DNA of 64,000 bases from Chitinophagaceae bacterium (lineage in GTDB: Bacteria; Bacteroidota; Bacteroidia; Chitinophagales; Chitinophagaceae), in assembly GCA_947455215.1 (NCBI GenBank), contig CANGNA010000012.1:17303-81302 (forward strand). The letters are read 5' to 3'. The notes below the pieces were generated by a model, which saw only the letters and a list, made by a program, of their open reading frames with translations, was not told the origin of the DNA and did no database searches. Position numbers and translations under genes: made by a program. This document shows positions 57,879 to 64,000 of this stretch, in pieces; the stretch's first letter is position 1, and each line of letters begins with the position of its first letter.

Positions 57879-59858
57879 TTACAAATTCTGCTTATTGTCA
57901 ATGACCCGTGTCAGTTCTATGTTTTGTACCTGCTGATACACCAGCGGTGTGTACTCTATCAATACATCGCTCTTGTCCAGTCCAAAGGCCTTTTCGTCGC
58001 TCAGGCCAAGGTTTTTGAGCATAAAATAAGCATTCAGCAGCATGCCTTCTTTTAGCGTGAACTCGTTTTCTACAGACAGAAATTTCTCTATTACCACAAA
58101 TTTAAAATCAGGTTCAGGATTGTATTTGGTAGAGCCATCGGGCCGTATGTGCAGGTTCAGTTCTTTATTAGCCACGAGTTCCTTTACTATCTTCTTAAAG
58201 TACATCTCGGTCTTAGGCTGTATGCGGAAGCCCAGGTTGATGTTGATCTTTATGACCTTATCATCAACCAGTTCCGATACGTCGTAGGTCATGGTATATG
58301 GCTCTTCTGTGCGGTGTATATGTAAGAACCAGTACACATCGGCACGTTTAGGTTTTTTTGAGAAAATAGAGCGAATGATCTTATCCTCTACCTGGCTGCG
58401 GCTGTTGGCCTTGGTAAGATATATGAGGTGTGTTGAGAACTTAGGTAGTGCATCATCATTACTCATTTCGGTAAGCAGTGGCGTGTACTTGCCCAGGTCG
58501 GTAAATTTCACCAGTTTGTTGTTCACCTTTCTTGCATAGTACCATACGTACATGGTCATGAATATGAACAATTCGAAGAACAGGAACATCCAGCGTTCTT
58601 TGATCTTGGCAGCGTTGGCTATGAAGAAAGATATTTCGATAGTGGCGAAGACAGTGACAATGATGGCCACCAGCGCAGGATGCCATTTGCGTGTGTATAG
58701 CAGGTAGTAGGTGAGCAGGTAGGTGGTCATCATCATGGCTACGGTTATAGAGAAGCCGTAGGCGGCTTCCATGTGCGATGAGGTGCGGAAGTACAGGATC
58801 ATGAGTACGCAGCCCACCCACAATATGCTGTTGACGCTGGGTATGTATATCTGGCCTTTTACATCGGTAGGCTGGCGCAGGGTAACGCGCGGCCAGAAGT
58901 TGAGGTTCATAGCCTCGCTGATGAGTGTAAAGGAGCCGCTGATAAGTGCCTGCGATGCTATGATAGTAGCCATTGTAGCGATGATGATGCCGGGTAGCAG
59001 GAACCCATGAGGCAGCATATCGAAGAAGGGATTGGCATCTTTCATGTTGCCGGTGTGCTGCATGATCCATGCAGCCTGGCCCAGGTAGTTGGCCACAAGT
59101 GCGGTCTTCACGTACATCCACGTGAGCCTGATGTTTTTGATGCCACAATGCCCAAGGTCGGAGTAGAGCGCTTCTGCACCTGTGGTACATAGGAACACTG
59201 ACCCCAGCAGCCAGAAGCCTTTAGGATAATGCATGAGCAGCCTGTAGCCATGTATAGGATTCAACGCTGCAATGATAGCAGGGTATTTTGCAATGCTGTT
59301 GATGCCGAATATCAGCAGCATGGCAAACCATATGGCCATTACCGGGCCAAAGGCTTTACCTATTAATTGGGTGCCAAAGCGCTGGAAGAAGAACAGCGCG
59401 GATAGAATGACCACAACGATGCCTACAGTAAGATTGTTGCCGGGTTCTATAATATGTTCTAAGCCTTTTACAGAGTTAAGACCTTCTATGGCTGATGCAA
59501 CCGATATAGGCGGAGTGATAATGCCGTCGGCAAGCAATGTTGTGGCGCCCAGTATGGTGGGTATCACCAGGTATTTGCCGTAACGGCGCACAAGTGCATA
59601 CAGAGAGAATACGCCGCCTTCGCCCTGGTTATCGGCGCGCAGGGTAAGCCATATGTACTTTACTGTGGTCTGGAACACAAGTGTCCAGAAGATGCAGGAT
59701 ACCCCGCCAAACACCAGCAGTTCACTTGCAGGCCTGTCGCCAATAACAGCGCGCAGCGCGTAAAGAGGACTGGTTCCTATATCGCCATAAATAATGCCAA
59801 GGGCTACCAGCAGTGAGGCAATACTCACCCTGCTCAAATTTTTGCTATTCGAGTTCAT
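57879..59858 (-). CDS. kup: Kup-family potassium transporter
   Basis: 659 residues, typical length. About 12 membrane helices to about residue 460, then a 190-residue C-terminal soluble part. Motifs: ALGIIYGDIGTSPLYALRAVIG at the start, LTLRADNQGEGGVFSLYALVR, LLADGIITPPISVASAIEG, GSVFLCTTGAEALYSDLGHCG, and WIMQHTGN. Moves K+ with protons into the cell. Upstream lie a KdpE-like regulator and a KdpD-like kinase, downstream a porin; all are on one strand with short gaps or an overlap, giving a probable potassium-uptake operon in which kup replaces kdpABC. Confidence 0.97.
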   Translation of the reverse strand: MNSNSKNLSRVSIASLLVALGIIYGDIGTSPLYALRAVIGDRPASELLVFGGVSCIFWTLVFQTTVKYIWLTLRADNQGEGGVFSLYALVRRYGKYLVIPTILGATTLLADGIITPPISVASAIEGLNSVKGLEHIIEPGNNLTVGIVVVILSALFFFQRFGTQLIGKAFGPVMAIWFAMLLIFGINSIAKYPAIIAALNPIHGYRLLMHYPKGFWLLGSVFLCTTGAEALYSDLGHCGIKNIRLTWMYVKTALVANYLGQAAWIMQHTGNMKDANPFFDMLPHGFLLPGIIIATMATIIASQALISGSFTLISEAMNLNFWPRVTLRQPTDVKGQIYIPSVNSILWVGCVLMILYFRTSSHMEAAYGFSITVAMMMTTYLLTYYLLYTRKWHPALVAIIVTVFATIEISFFIANAAKIKERWMFLFFELFIFMTMYVWYYARKVNNKLVKFTDLGKYTPLLTEMSNDDALPKFSTHLIYLTKANSRSQVEDKIIRSIFSKKPKRADVYWFLHIHRTEEPYTMTYDVSELVDDKVIKININLGFRIQPKTEMYFKKIVKELVANKELNLHIRPDGSTKYNPEPDFKFVVIEKFLSVENEFTLKEGMLLNAYFMLKNLGLSDEKAFGLDKSDVLIEYTPLVYQQVQNIELTRVIDNKQNL

Positions 59859-59884
59859 ATAAAAATTGTTATGTGTGGTCTGTA

Positions 59885-60571
59885 TTATTCCGGACTTACC
59901 AACCGGTAACCAATGCCCGATTCGGTAAGTATGTATGTCGGCCGGTTGGGGTCGTCTTCTATTTTTTTACGTAGTTGTGCAATAAATACGCGCAGGTATT
60001 GGCTCTGGCTGATGTAGCCCGGCCCCCATACTTCGCGCAGCAGGTATTGATGGGTGAGCACTTTGCCTTCGTTTCTTGCGAAGAGTGCCAGCAGCGTGTA
60101 TTCTGTTGCCGTTAGTTTTACCGGTATACCACCTTTCTTTACTGTTCTTGCAGCAAGGTCTATCTGCAGGCCGTTTATATCTAACACTGGTGTGCTAAGT
60201 TCATGGGTAGTACTGCGCAGGGCGGAGCGGAGGCGCGCCAATAGTTCGCCTGTGCGGAATGGTTTCACCAGGTAATCGTTAGCACCGTTATCCAGCGCTG
60301 CAATGATATCTTCCTCTCCGCTATTTGCAGACAGGATGAGGATAGGATGCGTATACCAGCTGCGCAGTTCCTTCAGTACATTATGCCCTGTATCATCGGG
60401 CAGGCCTATATCCAGTATAATAAGATCGGGTGGGTGAGCGGCGGTTAAGGCAATACCCTGGCGTGCAGTTTCGGCCAGCGATACTGTATAGTCGTTGCTC
60501 TGCAAGGTTATCTCCAGCAGTTTCCTTATCTGTGCTTCATCGTCTATGACCAGTATAGCGGGCTTATTCAT
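59885..60571 (-). CDS. kdpE: KdpE-like response regulator
   Basis: 228 residues. Receiver domain with D10-D11 and phospho-acceptor D54 in LIILDIGLPD, Ser in ILSANS and Lys in LVKPFRTGE; winged-helix domain at about 130-228 with ARTVKKGGIPVKLTATEYTLLALFARNEGKVLTHQYLLREVWG, the KdpE form of the OmpR family. It should activate kup and the porin when its kinase signals low K+. Its start overlaps the kinase stop by 8 bases. The 26-base gap to kup suggests autoregulation of the same unit. Confidence 0.87.
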   Translation of the reverse strand: MNKPAILVIDDEAQIRKLLEITLQSNDYTVSLAETARQGIALTAAHPPDLIILDIGLPDDTGHNVLKELRSWYTHPILILSANSGEEDIIAALDNGANDYLVKPFRTGELLARLRSALRSTTHELSTPVLDINGLQIDLAARTVKKGGIPVKLTATEYTLLALFARNEGKVLTHQYLLREVWGPGYISQSQYLRVFIAQLRKKIEDDPNRPTYILTESGIGYRLVSPE

Positions 60572-61646
60572 TTTTCAGGTTTTTTAAGTACGATGTTTCA
60601 GCCGGGATATTAATAGTGAATTTTGCACCACCTTCCTTACGGTTCTCAAGGGCTATCCGGCCCCCCATGGCTTCTGTGAAGCCCTTCACTATAGAAAGGC
60701 CCAGGCCGGTGCCGCCGGGCGTGCTTTCTGCCAAACGGTAGAACTTATCAAATACCCTGCTGATCGCCTGTTCGGGAAAGCCGGGGCCATTGTCTTCTAT
60801 CGTAAGCTGCAAAACATCTGTATAGCACATAGCGGCAATGTCTATTCTTGTATCTGCCGGGGTATATTTTACGGCATTGTTGAGCAGGTTAAAGATGATC
60901 TGTTCCAGCATGCCATCATCCAGCCGGAACAGTGGAATGTCGGGGTTGATGTTGATATGTATATGCTGCGATACACCGTTTGTTTCTATGTGTCGCACTG
61001 CATCGTATACTATCTCGTTGATATCGCACCAGTCTTTCTTTGGTTGTACAAAACCTGATTCGAGGCGCGACATATTGAGTAGATTCTCCACCTGTTGATT
61101 CAGGCGCAGCCCTGCCTGCGATATCTCGTTAATGAGCTCGTGCCTGTGTTGCGGGGTAAGGCGGGCATTGTTGGCCTGCAGATTGTCGGCAGCGCCTATT
61201 ATGGTGGCTATGGGTGTACGCAGCTCGTGAGAGAGCGAATTGAGTAGGGTATTGTACAGCTTTACAGCGCCTGCACGTTTCTCTTTGCGGCGTACCTCTT
61301 TTTCTGCCTGGCGTATCTTAAAGGTAAGCACGGCATTCACCATGGCAATAACAAAATACATAGACAGCAGTATGCCATCTTCTGCAGAAGCTACCTGTAG
61401 TGTGAAATGAGGCGGGATAAAGAAATAATCCCAGGTAAGGGCGGTAAGAATGGCGGTGAGCAGTACCGGCAGTATATCGAAGAACATGGCAATAAGCGAC
61501 ACTGTTATCAACAGCACAAACGCTACCACGCGGTAACCCATATATTCTGATAAAAAATGGCAGGCCACGGATACGATACCCACAGAAAGTATACTATACA
61601 GTAACTGCATTTGTATAGTTGTTTTTTTATGGAGTATACCGTTCAT
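60564..61646 (-). CDS. kdpD: Short KdpD-like sensor kinase (DUF4118-HisKA-HATPase)
   Basis: 360 residues. Four membrane helices (about 15-110) match the DUF4118 segment of KdpD, including WDYFFIPPHFTLQVASAEDGILLSMYF. HisKA follows with H140 in NSLSHELRTPIATIIGAADNL, then HATPase boxes NLLNNAVKYTP, DNGPGFP, FDKFYRLAEST and GGTGLGLSIVKGF. Full KdpD is about 900 residues; the N-terminal KdpD sensor and USP domains are missing here. K+ may be sensed through the membrane part or by a separate partner. Leader DNA contains a GCAAAG-repeat-like sequence. Confidence 0.8.
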   Translation of the reverse strand: MNGILHKKTTIQMQLLYSILSVGIVSVACHFLSEYMGYRVVAFVLLITVSLIAMFFDILPVLLTAILTALTWDYFFIPPHFTLQVASAEDGILLSMYFVIAMVNAVLTFKIRQAEKEVRRKEKRAGAVKLYNTLLNSLSHELRTPIATIIGAADNLQANNARLTPQHRHELINEISQAGLRLNQQVENLLNMSRLESGFVQPKKDWCDINEIVYDAVRHIETNGVSQHIHININPDIPLFRLDDGMLEQIIFNLLNNAVKYTPADTRIDIAAMCYTDVLQLTIEDNGPGFPEQAISRVFDKFYRLAESTPGGTGLGLSIVKGFTEAMGGRIALENRKEGGAKFTINIPAETSYLKNLKNE

Positions 61647-61669
61647 TGTCTTTGCGTGCTTTGCGGATA

Positions 61670-61677
61670 CAAAGGTA
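61670..61677 (-). promoter_or_regulatory. TAnnTTTG promoter element before the KdpD-like gene
   Basis: TACCTTTG on the minus strand, 23 bases before the ATG at 61646. It probably drives the whole kinase-regulator-kup-porin unit. Confidence 0.45.
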
Positions 61678-61742
61678 GACGGTGCCTTGCAAAGGCATTA
61701 TAAAATGTAGTACGGAAAGTATAAAGATTTTATAAAGACGGG

Positions 61743-62393
61743 TTACGGTGCCAGTCTGCTTTTTACCCAGCTGTCGCCTTCGAGGGTAAACATGATACGA
61801 TCGTGCATACGGCTGCTGCGGCCCTGCCAGAACTCTATACACTGCGGCACAACAACGTAGCCACCCCAATGTGGTGGACGTGGTATATTGCCATCGCTGA
61901 ACTGTTGCTGGTAATTGGTGTAGTTGTCTTCTAAAACCTGTCTGCCGGCTATAGGCTGGCTTTGCGGCGATGCCCATGCACCCAGGCGGCTGCCTTCGGG
62001 GCGGGAATGGAAGTAGGTGTCGCTGGCCTCATCGCTTATCTTGCGGATAGTGCCTTCTATGCGCACCTGGCGCTCCAGTTCTTTCCAGAAGAACAGCAGT
62101 GCTGCACTATCGTGCGTGGCTATCTGCCGGCCTTTGGCGCTGTTGTAGTTGGTAAAAAAGGTAAATCCACCGTTCTCTAGGCCTTTCAGCAGTACTGTTC
62201 TTGCGTGTGGCTTATTGTCGCTATCTACTGTGGCCAGGGTCATCGCATTCACCTCAGATATCTGGGCTTCCTGCGCTTCGCCAAACCACTTCAGGAAGAA
62301 GGCCACAGGGTCGTTACCTGTTACGCTTTCGTCCAGTGCAGCAAGGGTGTAATCCTGCCTTATATGGGCAATATGAACGGAATTATGAGACAA
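61743..62393 (-). CDS. pdxH: Pyridoxamine 5'-phosphate oxidase
   Basis: 216 residues, standard length. Oxidises PNP or PMP to pyridoxal 5'-phosphate using FMN and O2. Motifs: DSDNKPHARTVLLKGLENGGFTFFTNYNSAKGRQIATH (FMN binding), LLFFWKELERQVRIEGTI, YFHSRPEGSRLGAWAS and the C-terminal PHWGGYVVVPQCIEFWQG and RLHD-like SRMHDRI. All residues expected for the fold are present. A 47-codon membrane-peptide gene lies 5 bases upstream on the same strand. Confidence 0.98.
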   Translation of the reverse strand: MSHNSVHIAHIRQDYTLAALDESVTGNDPVAFFLKWFGEAQEAQISEVNAMTLATVDSDNKPHARTVLLKGLENGGFTFFTNYNSAKGRQIATHDSAALLFFWKELERQVRIEGTIRKISDEASDTYFHSRPEGSRLGAWASPQSQPIAGRQVLEDNYTNYQQQFSDGNIPRPPHWGGYVVVPQCIEFWQGRSSRMHDRIMFTLEGDSWVKSRLAP

Positions 62394-62398
62394 GGGGA

Positions 62399-62542
62399 TT
62401 ATTTTTTATCGCCCGCGCCAAGATACTTCACCATTACATAGATCAGTTCTATGGTGAGCAGTATTGAGAACACCCACATAAGGGTTGGTCCTACATTCTT
62501 GTTGATATTGTCGTAAAATGCGCTAAGCATCAGATGGTTCAT
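62399..62542 (-). CDS. 47-residue single-helix membrane peptide
   Basis: ATG with first base 62542 opens 47 codons ending in TAA at 62399. The product has a short polar N-terminus (MNHLMLSAFYDNINKN), one membrane helix (VGPTLMWVFSILLTIELIYV) and a basic C-terminus (MVKYLGAGDKK), so N-out is likely. It lies 5 bases before pdxH on the same strand and has no frame conflict. No family is recognised. It may be a real small membrane protein, perhaps a regulator of a larger complex, or simply a linked ORF. Confidence 0.65.
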   Translation of the reverse strand: MNHLMLSAFYDNINKNVGPTLMWVFSILLTIELIYVMVKYLGAGDKK

Positions 62543-62756
62543 ACTAGTATGATTTTTCGTGCCGCAAGATAACAATTAAAAACAAAACATAAAAGTAAAT
62601 GCTCAAAATTGGCACCTGCGGTGTTTTACAGGGTGTGGAGCGGCTGAAATTGATGCGGAAAACGTTGTTAAATTAAGGTTTGTACCTTAAGTGCGGATGC
62701 CGGTTGGTGTGGCATACGTTTTTTGTGCCTACCTTCATTGCTAAATTCGTCCCTGC

Positions 62757-63983
62757 ATGCTGCTGCGCCACGTGCCGTTCCTCAAGTCTGTATTCATATA
62801 TTCCTTTACCGCATTTGGCGGTCCGCAGGGGCATATGGGTATGATGATGAAGACGTTTGTGCAGAAGCGTAAAGATGTTACCGAACAGGAATTACTGGAA
62901 TATAATGCCTTTTGCCAGATGCTGCCGGGTCCATCGTCTACACAAACAGTAGCGCTGATAGCTATGAAACGTGGAGGTATTCCCCTGGCTTGCATCACAC
63001 TGCTGCTGTGGGTGTTTCCTGCGGCGTTTATAATGGGATTATTTTCTTTTCTTATATTTTACTTTGGCCCCGATGCGCTGCATAGTGCCCGGAACTTGCC
63101 TACTACCTTGTTTGCCTACATACAGCCTATGTCGGTAGGGTTTGTGTGTTATGCTGCGGCCCGTATGATGACCTCATCCATCAAACACATAGCCACTACG
63201 GGTATCATGATAGGTGGTATTGTTGCTACCGTGCTATTCCGGTCGCCGTGGGTATTCCCCTGCCTGCTGATACTATCGGGCACCATCAGTAATTTCAGTA
63301 ACAAGCGTATCCCGGGCAGCCAGCAAAAGCCCAAGCGTATCAATTGGGTGAACCTATGGTTGTTTGCTTTGCTGTTCATAGGTGCGGGTGTTGTCAGCGA
63401 GTTATCGCGGCAGCAAGGGTGGAGCCATGGGCGCATCTATAACCTGTTCGAGAATTTTTACCGGTTTGGGGCCATAGTATTTGGTGGCGGGCAGGCATTG
63501 CTGCCTATGATGTATTACCAGTTTGTGAGTACGCATGCGCATCATGTGGCTGCCAGTGTTACTGCGCAGCAGCTGCTTACAGGCTATGGTATGGTGCAGG
63601 CGGTGCCGGGGCCTGTTTTCTCCATTTGCTCTTATGTGGGCGGCGTGGCTATGCATGGCGATGGGCCTATGTGGCAAACGCTGGGGTGCATTGTAGCTAC
63701 TACAGCGGTGTTCATACCCAGTACGTTGTTATTGTTCTTCTTCTTTCCTATTTATGAGAACCTGAAGCACCACGTCATCATATTCCGTGCGTTGGAAGGT
63801 ATCAATGCCGCTATTGTGGGTATCATCTGGGCATCAGGCATCGTATTGTTTCAGAGCATACAGTTTGAATGGAGCAATGTGGTGGTGGTGATCATTACCT
63901 TCTGCCTGTTATATTTCAGCAAGATTCCATCGCCGCTTATTGTTATGGGTTGGCTGCTGATGGGGCTAACGCTCAATCACTAA
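62757..63983 (+). CDS. Chromate-transporter (CHR) family protein
   Basis: 408 residues from the ATG at 62757. Two tandem CHR domains: the first begins SVFIYSFTAFGGPQGHMGMM, the second FYRFGAIVFGGGQALLPMMYYQFV, each ending in a LPGPSSTQT- or VPGPVFSI-type motif. About 10-12 membrane helices are seen. Members move chromate or related oxyanions out of the cell as a proton antiport; some lack chromate specificity. The gene stops 17 bases before the window end and stands apart from pdxH, which is divergent. No chromate-related regulator adjoins, so the substrate is inferred. Confidence 0.87.
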   Translation: MLLRHVPFLKSVFIYSFTAFGGPQGHMGMMMKTFVQKRKDVTEQELLEYNAFCQMLPGPSSTQTVALIAMKRGGIPLACITLLLWVFPAAFIMGLFSFLIFYFGPDALHSARNLPTTLFAYIQPMSVGFVCYAAARMMTSSIKHIATTGIMIGGIVATVLFRSPWVFPCLLILSGTISNFSNKRIPGSQQKPKRINWVNLWLFALLFIGAGVVSELSRQQGWSHGRIYNLFENFYRFGAIVFGGGQALLPMMYYQFVSTHAHHVAASVTAQQLLTGYGMVQAVPGPVFSICSYVGGVAMHGDGPMWQTLGCIVATTAVFIPSTLLLFFFFPIYENLKHHVIIFRALEGINAAIVGIIWASGIVLFQSIQFEWSNVVVVIITFCLLYFSKIPSPLIVMGWLLMGLTLNH

Positions 63984-64000
63984 AAAAAGAAAGCGGGCAT

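Overview
The window is chromosomal DNA from a Bacteroidota bacterium, most likely of the Chitinophagaceae or a close family. Evidence: five predicted cargo proteins of the type IX secretion system (three with a type A Por tail, two with a gliding-motility type B C-terminus), the long plant/Bacteroidota form of IspG, an LspA with the Bacteroidota insertion, a KdpDE-like pair next to kup and a porin, WG-repeat and flotillin proteins, near absence of Shine-Dalgarno sequences, and several TAnnTTTG promoter elements. No rRNA, tRNA, CRISPR array, prophage or complete insertion sequence is visible.

Layout. 0-22 kb is a cell-surface region: two large type B adhesin-like proteins (187-3702 and 16042-18165), a Wzx-type flippase, a Wzz-like protein overlapping an O-antigen ligase/polymerase, a TMTC-like membrane protein with TPRs, two Por-tailed secreted proteins, and housekeeping prfA and ispG. 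A protein at 18463-20178 looks like a catalytically dead RelA/SpoT domain joined by a long Pro/Gln-rich tether to an unknown C-terminal domain. 22-32 kb holds threonine aldolase, a DUF72 protein, holA with a PolB-like exonuclease, and a PhoB/PhoR-type two-component pair. 31-39 kb holds a PstS-like lipoprotein followed by a TPR protein, a GNAT, an orphan HTH protein, an SRPBCC protein, and an AraC regulator behind a YycJ-type hydrolase. 39-50 kb holds a WG-repeat protein, a secreted reprolysin-like metalloprotease, tsaE, lspA-zapA, metK and an ABC transporter pair. 50-64 kb holds an acyltransferase, a CYTH protein, flotillin, two lipoproteins, a probable potassium-uptake cluster (KdpD-like kinase, KdpE-like regulator, Kup, porin), pdxH and a chromate-type transporter.

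The most unusual feature is a dense set of intergenic repeats, mostly between 22 and 39 kb. Several families are hairpins whose loop is constant while the two stem arms differ between copies in a complementary way, so structure rather than sequence is kept. A further 20-bp tag, GGGACGTATTCGTTTTCGGA, occurs nine times, always in one orientation and always shortly 3' of a hairpin. No transposase that could mobilise these is present here; an orphan terminase-like HTH gene (35251-36030) sits among them.

Three further points: a possible structured RNA between zapA and metK, and two tiny ORFs (53 and 47 codons) before flotillin and pdxH. All functional calls come from reading the protein sequences by eye; no database search was run.
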